Shown in pieces: positions 21,911 through 32,344 of a stretch of DNA of 64,000 bases. The notes below the pieces were generated by a model. It searched no databases. It was not told the DNA's origin and was given only the letters and a program-made list of their open reading frames with translations. Origin of the DNA: Odontocerum albicorne (Eukaryota; Arthropoda; Insecta; Trichoptera; Odontoceridae); NCBI GenBank assembly GCA_949825065.1, contig OX463859.1, forward strand, positions 13,964,452 to 14,028,451, given 5' to 3'. The position numbers and the translations under genes are program-made. The first letter of the stretch is position 1; every line of letters starts with the position of its first letter.

Positions 21911-22481
21911 AGCCTTTGGGAAAAGACTGTAGATTTGTTTTATTATTTTTGGTTAAGCTGTGTCCATTTCTCAGAATATTGTAATGAGAGAATGGCTTAA
22001 CTGATTTGTTTCCCTCTTGGTCAACATTTGATTGTTAGTTGACCTTGCAGTTTAATATTTTATTAATTGTATTACCCGATTGTATAGTATTATTTTAATT
22101 TCTTTTTGTGTGATTTGATTTTATTAATATTGTATCAATTTCCTGTAATCCTGTACCATTGTGTATTTTTTTTTTATGTGTAAGGAGTTGGGAAGGATTG
22201 TTTCCCGCTCCTGTATAACCGGCTATGTGTTGATGTTAAGTTGTTTAGGACCCTAGTCAAGGAAAAGGTTTACGTGGTTTCCTTCCTCGTGGTCGGTCTT
22301 ACACCAATTAAGACTACACCTATGGCAAATGCTGACTAGAGATAAATCGGCCACGAAACCGTATCCGGTGAGGGGTACATACACCCCTCGCTCCTTAGAA
22401 ACATCCCCCGGACTGAGGCGTCTGTGATATACGGAGGATAATTTTTTTTGTTGTTGTTTTTTTTTGTTCTTTCGCTAACTT

Positions 22482-22490
22482 AGGGTGGGG
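22482..22490 (+). other. Polypurine tract before the 3' LTR
   Basis: AGGGTGGGG directly abuts the TGTCA start of the 3' LTR. It is purine-rich with one T, as expected for the plus-strand primer of an LTR retroelement. Confidence 0.7.
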
Positions 22491-23693
22491 TGTCAGGACG
22501 GTATTTGATAAATTACATAGTTCACGTCCCCAAGACTAAATTCCCACTATTTGCATGCTCCTGAAACTGGCTTCTCGAAACAAAATAATTTAGTATATTT
22601 CTAATACTGTCGCTAGGATTAAACCAATAAAAGAAAAGGTTATTTTAAGTGCTCACCGCCTTGCAGTACAGGATTATATCCTGGATTCTAAAGAATCCTA
22701 TGGTTATTGTTTGTTTAGAAAATGGGGACTATAATAAAATTCAATTCTGTTTTCGAAAGATAGAAATTGTAAGGCCGGCGGTAAATGACTGAAAAGAACA
22801 AAAGCAGGGTCATAAAAAAAGAAATCCATTGTTCAAGGAAGCACTAAATTCTGTCTAGACGATATATCCTTTTGAGTAATTCCAAGAGATACCGATCTCA
22901 ATTGTCTTTTAAAAAGATAAAGTACAGTCTAGACATGGACCCTTTTTTTTCTTTTGCTTTGCTAATTGTATAGAAATGCCGAAGTCAATTGTCCTTCCTT
23001 ATAATCTCGGGCCTACCAGGCGGCCATAGTATTTTTTAGAGAGAGAAGGAAGTCATGTAGCATCTCTTTCTCGCAAGACTATAAAAGGCCCGAACCCCCA
23101 CGAGGAGGGCCCTTCTGCCTTCAGATACGACGCGGTTAGCACGTCTGTCCAGGAATAGTGTTTTGTACCGAGGACAGCCAGACTAGTTTTCTTCATATAT
23201 CACAGAAGTCCAGGACGCCATCTTATATTACGGGTGAATATTATTCCTCCTATTTTTAATGTGGATTTCATCGCCACGCTCAAAAACCCACCGAGTAAAG
23301 TAATTTCAAATTGTTATTGGAATCTCCCTTGCTAAATACAACACATTTTTTTTTCTTGCCAATTTTAAACTTTTTTTCTTGACATTCGTCAAGTTTTTTT
23401 TTATATAATTTTTTTCTTTTTTTCTTTTTTTTACAATATAATAAACTGTTTCATTACAAATTGTTCTTGTTTAATTGTGTCGCCTGTCCCTGCGAGAGTT
23501 GAGAGAGAGTTATTCAGAGTTAAGTGAACCCAACAAAACCCCAGAGATCTAAAGAGTTCCTGTCTCGTTAAGAAGCCGACTGACCTGAACGGGAGTGCCA
23601 CACCTCATTTGATGGTAATGTTTTATAATTAATTTAGGTATTAAAATGTGTAGAATCTTAATATTGTTTTTTAAATAGGAAAGAGGTGTGACA
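22491..23693 (+). repeat. 3' LTR of the LARD-like element
   Basis: This 1203-bp copy of the 5' LTR has one difference seen by eye (22762). It is followed directly by the target duplication TCCG. Confidence 0.95.
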
Positions 23694-23697
23694 TCCG

Positions 23698-24280
23698 TCA
23701 AGTGTATTGGAGGAGATATATTGATCAGATCACCAAATCAGAAGAAAGAGAATGCATACCTTCAGATCACATGAAAGGAAGTTTGGCAGTAATTGACAAT
23801 GGGGCAAGTCTTATACAAATTACCATATATGTATATGAGAGTAGTTAGGTTTCCCTACCAGGCATGTACTAGTATACTTGACACACCGAAACCTGTTCAT
23901 CATCATTAGCATCGGCCCCTCTTGAACATGAAACATTTCTGTAAAGACACTCAGAAAGCTATGAAGGCACTCAGAAAGCTTTGAATTCGAGGGGTGCAAT
24001 ATATAATTGAACAGGGACTAGCAAGTAGGGATAGTTTAAGTTTTTTTTATTAACTGTTATAATGATTTTTAAAAATTCTGTTTCATATTCCGCACTCGCT
24101 TATTAGACACAAGATCATAATAAATTACAAAACATAATTAGCTCGTTCACAATGGCTTTGTTAATGATTTGTATAGTATATCTCCTACATAGTAAGACTA
24201 CACAGGTTGGATAATCAGTTTGTGCATTGTTTGAATTTTCATCTGTCTGATTAATTGTACGAGTAAAGTGAAGTTGTTCT
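23698..24280. other. Intronic flank of the retroelement, nothing recognised
   Basis: No gene or repeat match was found. A short direct duplication of 'ggcactcagaaagct' occurs near 23950-23985. Confidence 0.4.
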
Positions 24281-24282
24281 TG

Positions 24283-24443
24283 CCGTGATGAATTGAGTAT
24301 ATTATACGGAATGATTTGTCATTGCGTTAGCTTTGCCGTGATAAACTGAGTAAATTATATGGGGATGATTTGTCATTGCGTTAGCTTAGCCGTGATAAAC
24401 TGAGTATATTATATGGGGATGATTTGTCATTGCGTTAGCTTTG
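24283..24443. repeat. Minisatellite, 3 copies of ~54 bp
   Basis: Three head-to-tail copies of 'ccgtgataaactgagtatat' followed by 'gatttgtcattgcgttagct' differ at only a few positions. Confidence 0.9.
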
Positions 24444-24582
24444 ACTTCCACTATTTTTTTTGCATAATACTACTTACATGTCTCTATTGATTTTAAATTG
24501 CTATTTCTTGTGGTACTGTGCATTTAAAAGCTGATTTGATCGTTCAGATAAAGAAATAATCAATTTCATATTATTTATTATC

Positions 24583-24645
24583 CTTGAACCTTGAAACCGG
24601 TAGGGTTATACCATTATTTAAAGTGGAACAAACAGTGTTTGACTT
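24583..24645 (+). mobile_element. Penelope-like element 3' tail fragment
   Basis: The block 'ccttgaaaccggtagggtta' followed by 'taccatta' and 'aaagtggaacaaac' matches the 3' ends of the Penelope-like copies at 35755-35995 and 59979-60998. Only about 60 bp remain. Confidence 0.65.
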
Positions 24646-25138
24646 AACACATTACAATAATCAATAACAAAGTGTACTAAAAAGTAGATGAAGGTTATTA
24701 ATATTTTTGCTTTAATATTAAAAAAAGGCAATTAACATATGTTCGTATTTGAAATGTTTCAAGTGTTAAAAATCACCAACGTTTAAATAAACTAATTTAA
24801 AAAACTAAAACCGTTTGATTTCAAAATTGTGTAGAAATTTAAAAAGTTGGAAATTAAACACCGCAATTTTTTTTGCTTGTATTAAATTGTACCTAAAAGA
24901 GGCACAGTTAGTACAGTGAAGCGAGGATCGGACGGACCGCAAAATGCGAAAAGTTCGCCAATGCTCGCTTGTATATATTATTGTATTGTATGAAGCACAA
25001 TGTTCTGTAATTACATTCGGCCGGATTAATTCTGTTTGCGTTCAGCCGACTTATTCATAGCGAAACGTGACATTTTGTTACGTGTTCAGGGATTTGTCGT
25101 TGTTTTGTACTGAACTCCTTTTTATTCGGAATTGAAAA
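24646..25138. other. Intronic AT-rich stretch, nothing recognised
   Basis: No coding frame and no repeat match was noticed. Confidence 0.4.
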
Positions 25139-25225
25139 TTGTGTCCGAGAACTATGATTATTAAATTGTGTCCGACAACTATGATTATTTAAATGTGTCC
25201 GAGAACTATGATTATTTATGTGCGC
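25139..25225. repeat. Minisatellite, 3 copies of ~28 bp
   Basis: Three copies of 'gtgtccgagaactatgatta' plus 'tt.aaat' lie in direct order, with one substitution in the middle copy. Confidence 0.9.
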
Positions 25226-26470
25226 ACATATAATGAAAACAGGGATACCACATATCTTTTTGATTGATTTTAAATTAACCTATTAATTAAAAAAAAATCT
25301 GGGCATTTTATTGTACAAGTTAATTTCGGTTAAGAAATTTAAACGATGTTTTGCGAAAAAAATGTTATTTTTAATGATTCCTCCTTACGCGGATACATGG
25401 TTTAATGAAAACGGTGTCGAAATGAAAACCGTGTAAATGGAACTATTGAACGCCGCGTAAAATAGATAAATCTTTTACATATAGTATTTTTAGATATTAT
25501 ATTCTTACAAAGTTAAACAAGTTGAATTTATTTTTGTTAGAAGTCTTTGTAAGTAGTTTTTAGCACTGAAACTTAAGTTTTAACCAGAGCTATGTGAATT
25601 ATTTATACGAAGAAAGGGAAATTAAAAGGTCTTACAATTTATTGGACCTATTCAAAAATAACTTTCAGTGAATGTATCTTCTATTGTCCCTGTCGTCACC
25701 TTAACAGATGTGTTATATAAAAAAAGATTTTTTATTGAAATGAGAAAAAAGCAAATGCTGCGCGCTTGGAGAAGCCCATATGGGGTATACATTTCTACAC
25801 TATAGTGCAATATTTTTGGGAATTGTGTTTTATGCAGCTAGGTGCTGAGCACACAGAAGTTGGCTTTCAGTTGCCAAGAGGATGCTGATCGGCGGTCAAC
25901 GGGGGGCGCCGTTGACTATATCGCCTAGGCTTATAAGACATGCTACGCAGAAACATTTTCGATCTTAACGAAGATTGCTTTTTAAGATCATGGATATCCA
26001 GCGTCACGCCACGATTATCCTTCTTGGTAAGGATCACTCTACGAGTATAGGTGACATCCAACTTCACCCCTTCCCAGAGACGTCACCTCATGGGATTATT
26101 AAAGCATGTCTAGAGACCCAGTTGTCAACTCGGCAATATCGATGGTCGTCCTCATCCGTTGAAAGACAGATATACAAAAAAAATCTTCAATCAGTGCGCA
26201 CCTCGGCTAACCGTGGGGGCACCCAAACAATTGGACTATTCGATTTCCCTCTGTCCATAGGAGCTTTAATGTCAAAATTTTAACTTCAGTCTTTAACATT
26301 CGCCTTGTTTGCGGCAATCTGGATCAATCCGCAGAGCATATTCTGTGCGGTAATAATCGAATCAATAATCTTCGAAGATAACTCCATTCAGCCTTACATC
26401 GGTTCAACTTCGAAATGATCTAGTGGTGTCACAGGATAGTTTTGCTGCAATCGAAATTTTCTGTTAAAGT
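25226..26470. other. Intronic stretch with unrecognised frames
   Basis: At 25867-26283, open frames of 66 (minus) and 102 (plus) codons overlap. GC content rises here compared with the flanks, which suggests a remnant of a coding transposon next to the LTR at 26473. No diagnostic motif was found on either strand. Confidence 0.35.
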
Positions 26471-26472
26471 AC

Positions 26473-26867
26473 TGTAGTGACTATACGTGCGGTCACTGAA
26501 CCCACGAGGCGGACTTTGCCCGCCCGGCCATCAAACTCGCATGCTTCACAATACGAGACAAACAGTGGACAAAGTTCACACGGTCGGTCATTCAACTCAC
26601 TACTAGCGGAGACCGCATTTCGTGAGGAAACGAGACAGCAACATATCTTCCGCGCTGTCAGTCAAAACTATGAATACCTACGTGATGACAATAAATATAT
26701 TGTGAAGCGTGAGACGAGACATCAACATATCTCTTGCTCCATCTCACACACATTCCAAAATATTATAAATACCGACGTTTATCAATAAAATTCCTCTTTG
26801 CATATTCGGATTTTGAATGAGTTTTATTTATCAACAATCATCCTCATCATCTATCCTTTAAGGAACA
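26473..26867 (+). mobile_element. Solo LTR, family L, plus orientation
   Basis: The segment starts TGTAGTGAC and ends AAGGAACA. It contains a possible TATA box (ATATTATAAATACC region near 26760) and an AATAAA near 26786. It matches, in inverted orientation, 30408-30774, which starts TGTGGCGTCC and ends AAGGACA. Shared blocks include 'cggtcattcaactca', 'gcatttc.tg' and 'gagttttatttatcaacaa'. No clear target duplication was found. Confidence 0.65.
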
Positions 26868-27190
26868 AGCGTTCCTAAAGTACTATCAACTTGTTAGGTG
26901 GTTTGAACTTCATGCCTTAAGCCGCATCAGAAATATATTTACTGCTTTGCGAGTTATTTTCCTTCTCCCGTAATGTCTGTCCTTGCATCCATCGTCACTA
27001 TTATTCCTTTCACATTCAGGTTTGTCGCCACCGGAAGATGATTGATTACCTTTGTTAGGTCCTTCTTCATCACAACGCGACGTCACACTCAGAATAAAAT
27101 TGAAGTTTAGATCTTCTAGTGTAGATTGCACTGAATAGGGACCTATTTTGTCCCCTATAACAGTGTAGGTGGTGGTGGGATCAAACTGAA
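26868..27190 (-). repeat. Repeat G, copy 1
   Basis: It matches 30126-30407 plus 30775-30830 on the same strand through blocks such as 'ggtttgaacttcatgcctta', 'atatatttactg.tttgc' and 'cccgt.atgtctgtcctt'. A minus-strand frame of 73 codons (27131-26910) is Asn/Lys/Asp-rich and could be a gag-like relic, but there is no zinc knuckle. Copy 2 is interrupted by an LTR where this copy is continuous. Confidence 0.6.
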
Positions 27191-28046
27191 ATGTTTATTA
27201 TTCTGTTACTTACTAGCACTTTTGTCTCTTTACTACAAACTTGGAACATATTACTAAATATTTCGATATTCGTGTCTACAAAAATATCATGTCACGTGAT
27301 TGGTATTATTAAAAATTTATATCCCTAATTATTATTTTTCATTAAAATATGTTTTTAATCATTGTGTAAACTAAAGAAATTAATCATTTCGATTTCATAT
27401 TTTTTGCAAATGAGCATTTTGAATTCCGATTATTTGGTAGGCAGTTCTCGATTGACATTCTGTATAAAAAGTCAATCGCGACAGTAAACCAGTTGCCGAC
27501 CCCTGCTTTAGACTATAGAATCGAAATTGGTGGAAAATTACGGAAGCCTACTTAATTCTATCATCCAACATGCCCATACCGTATACAATCAACTGAGCAC
27601 CTGTATTCTAATCTGATATTCTCAATTGTGAGACGGGACCAAATCTCCATATCGAAGATGTTAAGCGAATCTTTAAGTATTCTAGACAAATTCATACCTT
27701 TCTTCTAGTGATATTAAGTATCTCCTTCCTTTCTTTGAAACAATTTCTTTTGTCATTTGATGTTATCTCTTTTGTATAATGGAAGAGGAAAGTAGGCCAT
27801 ATTGAAAGACTGTTGTGTACTACATTATTATTTTTTTTTTCACAAAGTTTCTTCCTAAAATTTTATGTTTACATATTCAGTATATTTAAAAGTCATTGAA
27901 ATGATCAAGTATTTTTACAAGACTTAAGCGAGATTGCATTTATAGTAATCTCGCTAGAATCTGAGCCTGTTCTGAAACAGTTGATTAACGCCCCCAGTAT
28001 TTATGCCCATACATATAAATAAAAAATCACGTTTAGTTAGTTTAGA
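27191..28046. other. Intronic AT-rich stretch, nothing recognised
   Basis: No coding signal or repeat match was noticed. Confidence 0.4.
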
Positions 28047-28054
28047 CTCTAGAT

Positions 28055-28537
28055 CATAGGTTCCCAAACTTATTGGCCTACTACCCCCTTTTCAGCATAA
28101 AAATTACACAAGGCTCCCCTGGAAATTTACCTTTTTTAAATTAAATAAAACAGAAAAATGTTGTGAACATTTTTTATGTGTGTTGCATATCTAGTGTTAT
28201 AAATAAGATACGATGATACTTTAATTATTGAAGTATTTATTAAATAATCCTAATGAGAAGGATGAACCTGATGTACTGCAACCAATTTGTTAATGTTTTG
28301 CAGTTTGTTATTTGCAATAAAATTTCAGCAAAAAATTTATGCAACTATGAGAGTAATTTTTTTATTTCAAAAAGGTATTTTAGAAATAAAACAATTGGGA
28401 ATATAAATTATAAAGGTATTTATTAAAATAATCAAAATAAGTAAGTAGCCCCCTACTTCCCCCAGGGCCAGCATGGTTCCCTCAGTTCCCTCCAGTACCC
28501 CCAGGGGGGAGCGATGGGCCCACTTCCGGAACCTATG
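28055..28537. mobile_element. hAT-type MITE, 483 bp
   Basis: The ends are inverted (CATAGGTTCC at the left, GGAACCTATG at the right). They are flanked by CTCTAGAT (28047-28054) and GTCTAGAT (28538-28545), an 8-bp duplication with 7 matches, the length typical of hAT elements. The interior is AT-rich with C-runs near the right end and has no transposase frame, so it is non-autonomous. Confidence 0.8.
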
Positions 28538-28729
28538 GTCTAGATTGCAACGCTCGTGTAATTTATAACTTTCATAACTGAAATATAGTGGAAAATTAAA
28601 TTAATTTAATTTATTTGAAAACCAAAACAAATTCAGGGCATACGTTACCATAAGTAAGATGCTTCAAAATTTTTGATATAAGAGGTATATTGAAATTATT
28701 CAACTATATTTATTACTTAACTACGAATG

Positions 28730-29110
28730 AACGCTGTAGAAATGCGTGTGTTGAGAAGAATACAGGGGTGACAATATATGAAAGAATACGGAATTAAATG
28801 ATAATAAACTCGTACAAACGTAAACCTACGGCCAATGTTTTGAGTAAGATGAAGAAGAGCACTCTAAGATAGTTTTAGCATGTAGAACGAATGAATGAAG
28901 AAATACTTACAAAAAAACAAATATATAGTGTAAATGTGAGTGTAATACGTGGTAGAGGGAAACCACGAAAAGTATGGTCAGATGAAGTGAATGATATTTT
29001 AAAAGAATGAAGATTAGTATATATACGAGTATATCGCGATGAGAACATTTGGCGTTCTGTTTTCTCTGCCTATGCTGTCAGAGAAATAGCTTGATAATAT
29101 ATATGTAATT
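28730..29110 (+). mobile_element. LINE family B relic, plus orientation
   Basis: The plus strand reads in the coding direction of the family: 'gagaagaatacaggggtgac', 'atgaagaagagcactctaag', 'gaacgaatgaatgaagaaat', 'cgtggtagagggaaaccacg' and a W-R-S-V-F-S-A-Y-like end near 29050 ('ttggcgttctgttttctctg'). It is decayed, with stops and shifts. Confidence 0.65.
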
Positions 29111-29870
29111 TAAAACGCCTTGGAGTATATTTTGTAATATCTTGGAGCTGGGTAAAAATAATTCAATTTCGTAGAATTAAAAATTGTTGAATTCACCATC
29201 AAGCATGAAACTGCGCTTATACTCGTCTAGATATACAACTCGGCACTTTAGATTTCGAGGATTCGCTAGTTTTCTGGAGTATTTTATTACAACAGATTAG
29301 TGAAATTAAGCTAGTTTAGTAGGTTTTTTAGTGTGCTTAAAATTCAAGCACATTTTTTTGTCACTGCTTTTCAACCCCTCTGAGAATCTCGAAAAGTGTT
29401 ATTATCTTGATGAAATGGAAATTCAGCTATTTACTTGTTTTTCGTAGTTTTTGTGGACTTGACGGACGAGTTAATTATTTAACTCTTCTTTGAGATATAT
29501 TTTCTATAACTTGTATGTCTCTTCAATAACGTATTGTGTTTTGCCCAGACCTTTTTTTTTCTTTTTCTTTCTCATCTCCGTTTGTCAGTCTCATAATAAT
29601 GTCAGTATTAAATTAAAAGATCTTTGAAAATCACAAACCTCTGAGTGAATATTCTGGAATATTTTCATGTCTAGAAACCTCATCAACTTGTGTGGTAATT
29701 TTAATAATTGTATTTTAACTTCACAAGTATCAAAACCCAAACTACAAGATTCATCACAATCACAAATCCACTAGAGAGCTTTTCACTATACTTTTCGTTT
29801 TGTAGTTTTTGAAATAAGTAAACTAACTACCCAATCATAGAAAAACTGGCAACAGTCAGTGTCATACCTT
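29111..29870. other. Intronic AT-rich stretch, nothing recognised
   Basis: No coding frame or repeat match was noticed. Confidence 0.4.
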
Positions 29871-29874
29871 AATT

Positions 29875-30060
29875 ACCATGGTCTAGTTGGTAAGACGTTT
29901 GACTTCCATCGGGGGTTTTCGGACTGGATACATTGTTGTCGTTCGTATTGTTTGCTTGTGTAATTCGTCCCAATCACCAATTCAAATATATTGAAAGGTT
30001 TAACAGATAACTTACTGAAATAACTCAATCTATGAGAATGATGAGGAGCATGACTTAGTT
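29875..30060 (+). mobile_element. SINE family 4, copy 2
   Basis: The head 'ggtctagttggtaagacgtt' has a good A box. The B box is decayed ('gggggttttcggactgg'). The 3' part 'ccaatcaccaattcaaatat' and 'attgaaaggtttaacagata' matches the copies at 7648 and 44985. Confidence 0.55.
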
Positions 30061-30125
30061 TTATCTTTGAACCGATTGTGTACTCTCCGATATAGTTGCG
30101 TCAAAATATAGCTTTACCGTATTAA

Positions 30126-30830
30126 AAGTTTTCTATGAAAGCACTGTCAACTTAATGGGTTGTTTGAACTCCAGGCCTTACGACGCTTCTTAAATATATT
30201 TACTGTTTTGCAAGTTATTTTCTTTCTCCCGTGATGTCTGTCCTTAAATCCATTGTCACAGCTATTTTTTCCCATTCAGGTGTGTTACTCCAGAGGAGTC
30301 TCTTTGGGTAGTTCCTTTTTTGTCACTAAGTGACGTCCGTTCTTAAAAAAATAAAGAAGATTTCGATCTTCTGGTGTAGATTGTGCTAGATGAAGGTTTA
30401 GGAGCTATGTCCTTAAGGGAGAGATGATGATGATTTGTTGATAAATAAAACTCGTTTTAGATCGCAATGCGGAAAAAGAGAGATTTATTTGGTAGACGTA
30501 GGTATTTATATCATTCTTGAATGTGTGCGGGAATGCGCTCGCGATATGCCGCCGTCTCGTTTCTGCATTCGCAAAACAATTAATGTTGTGTGTATCATTG
30601 AAATACGGAACTGGCGCGACAGATGTGGTGCTCTCTCGCTCTAGCATGAAATGCGCTCCACTCCCGGCAATGAGTTGAATGACCGGCGTGTGGACTTTGT
30701 ACTTGTTTGTTTTGAGTTGTCAAGGAATGCAAAGGTCGCATCGCCGGTCATTGACCGAGCATGTGGACGCCACAAGGGTTTCCCATAACAGCGTTGGTGG
30801 GGGTAAGATTGAACTGAACTGATTCAAAGC
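30126..30830 (-). repeat. Repeat G, copy 2, interrupted by an LTR
   Basis: 30126-30407 and 30775-30830 together correspond to 26868-27190. The LTR at 30408-30774 sits between them, so this copy gives a filled site and copy 1 the empty site. Reading frames are broken. Confidence 0.55.
30408..30774 (-). mobile_element. Solo LTR, family L, minus orientation
   Basis: On the minus strand it starts TGTGGCGTCC and ends AAGGACA, and contains an ATATAAATACC TATA-like site and an AATAAA. It is the inverted relative of 26473-26867. It begins only about 160 bp from the receptor exon at 30933. No exact target duplication was recognised. Confidence 0.65.
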
Positions 30831-30932
30831 ACAATAAGTCATTTGAGTGCGTTCTCTTGAAGTACTTGACAGACATAGAACCACAGTTGTAACATTTATT
30901 TATCAGAGTATTGATTTAAAGAAGCCACTTAC

Positions 30933-31161
30933 CACCCAAGCATAGGAGGGCTGGTGATAGCCAGTGCTACAGCCCAGACTGCGAGGATCATGAGTAGTGC
31001 CAGTCTCTTGGAGCGCCTTCTTCTGGAGTATTTCAACGGCTGGGTGACTGCAAGGTACCTGTCTACACTGATGGCGCAGAGGGAGAGGATGGATGCAGTG
31101 CAGAGCAGCACATCCATAGAGATCCAGATATCGCATAGGACCCAGCCTAAACGCCATGTTC
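30933..31161 (-). CDS. Dop1R2-like dopamine receptor, internal exon (TM3-TM4)
   Basis: This 229-bp exon follows acceptor TTTTATTTTACAG and ends before donor GTAAGTG. It enters with two bases of a split codon and leaves with two bases (TG), which join the G of the exon at 13606 to give Trp. The frame reads TWRLGWVLCDIWISMD, whose Cys is the conserved disulphide Cys and whose last Asp is the amine-binding Asp 3.32. TASILSLCAISVDRYLAV follows with the DRY motif. A basic second loop (KYSRRRRSKR) and TM4 ending SPPMLGW complete it. A competing frame on the same strand has no such motifs. The upstream exon(s) with the N-terminus, TM1 and TM2 were not found in the window. Confidence 0.93.
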
Positions 31162-31232
31162 CTGTAAAATAAAAGTGTTGAAATTAATTTATTTTAATAT
31201 TGTCATACTCATTAAAGGGTAGGTAGAGGAAA

Positions 31233-31640
31233 GGAGGCCGTGGTCTAATGGTTAGTATTTATGCTAAATAAGCGGACGCACCAGGTTCGATTCCTGACGA
31301 ATTCACTTCCACGTCAGTCTTATTCTAAGACTGATTTATTATTTATCAAAATTTATGAATTTCTGTAGTTTATGTGCTGCTTATCATTTCTAATAGCGCT
31401 GTAAAGTAACGCAAAAATAGCTTAACGTGAAAAAACTCTGCTTAACAAAAGGCTGAAGTAGATCAAACCTTCCAATCATCTTGGATCTTTAAACTCCATG
31501 GATTTGATGTTTCAAGACTGTGTGCTTGCTGAAGTGCAACAACTTATACAACATAAACTGATACATGCACAGACGACTTCTATGCGCAGTATGGCTGACA
31601 TCTTACTCAATTACGAGGATCAGGCAGAGACAGATTTCCA
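31233..31640 (+). mobile_element. Long SINE family 1, copy 2
   Basis: The head 'cgtggtctaatggttagtat' and the B box 'ccaggttcgattcctgac' are better kept than in copy 1. The body carries 'aaaggctgaagtagatcaaa' and 'gtgtgcttgctgaagtgcaa' as at 4868-5290. It lies just upstream of the receptor exon acceptor, in the 5' intron. Confidence 0.75.
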
Positions 31641-31819
31641 CTTCAATCTATCTTAGTACAAATCTTTCGATTCAGTCACGTCGGTATACCTGGTCAAGGC
31701 TACTTTCCGAATATAAAGACTTCCCACTCTTCCCGCTTTCAGAATTTAATATATTTGATCGTGCCATGTTTTCTAAGTATTCTCAAAATTCTTATACTAT
31801 TCGTATATACTATTTATTT

Positions 31820-32340
31820 AAATGTTTCATCATTCGATCTTTCCATTTGGTCAAACCATCTCAAATAATAACAAAAAAAAATTATACAGCGCCGTTTAGA
31901 AAACAATATCTTCTAACAGGCGCTCTAACTTAGGAGTCGAACTCATTCATAATTTTTGTTAAGACCTCCCAAAAATAATTACTTTTAAGTACTTCCTAAA
32001 GCTGCACACGCCACCTATATATCTGACACTAGGAGACAGACCATTCCACGCCATAGGACCAGCAATAAGAAAAAAACCTAATATCTCGCCTTATTGGATT
32101 GATTTGGATCAACCAATTTATTAGGTAAATAGGAAATCAACTTAAATCAACTCTCCTTTCTTCATCTTAAGCACTACACCTTCTTTCAATTCTCATCCTT
32201 TCCTAATGACCTCATTCCTTCTTCAGTAATATATTATTTTTCTGCAAATTCTAAGCAACACTCTCATTTCTACCGCATTTATCTTACTTTCATAACTTTT
32301 TGCCACATTCGAGTTGGCTTGTATATCCTTATGTTGGAGC
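31820..32340 (-). mobile_element. LINE family B relic split by a LINE family H 3' end
   Basis: Family B landmarks occur at 31820-31870 ('ccatttggtcaaaccatctc') and resume at 32155-32335 ('ttcttcatcttaagcactac', 'ctcattccttcttcag'). Between them, 31868-32110 carries a different minus-strand 3' end with FFLIAGPMAWNGL, the AGPxxWNxLP block of a reverse-transcriptase C-terminus. It also has a '(t)atacagcgccgttta' tail shared with 62725-62880. Confidence 0.5.
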
Positions 32341-32344
32341 AAAT

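Larger units (their letters stand above)
13668..23693 (+). mobile_element. LARD-like noncoding LTR retroelement, complete, 10.0 kb
   Basis: Two direct 1203-bp LTRs bound a 7620-bp interior. The element is flanked by TCCG at 13664-13667 and 23694-23697, a 4-bp target duplication, and its ends are TGTCA and TGACA. By eye the LTRs differ only at 13939 (g) versus 22762 (a), so insertion was recent. The interior starts with a TGG-beginning primer-binding-like site and ends with a purine tract. No gag, protease, reverse transcriptase or integrase motif was seen and the longest frame is 162 codons. Structurally it fits a large retrotransposon derivative (LARD) that would depend on a partner element for proteins. 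It lies antisense in the receptor intron. The superfamily of the partner cannot be read from the sequence. Confidence 0.9.

Noticed and set aside
26910..27131. 73-codon minus-strand frame as an active gag gene
   Set aside because: It is short, has no CCHC motif, and the paralogous copy at 30126 is full of stops.
30903..31157. 84-codon minus-strand frame overlapping the TM3-TM4 exon
   Set aside because: It is the wrong frame of the receptor exon. The frame with CxxxDRY and proper splice phases is the coding one.
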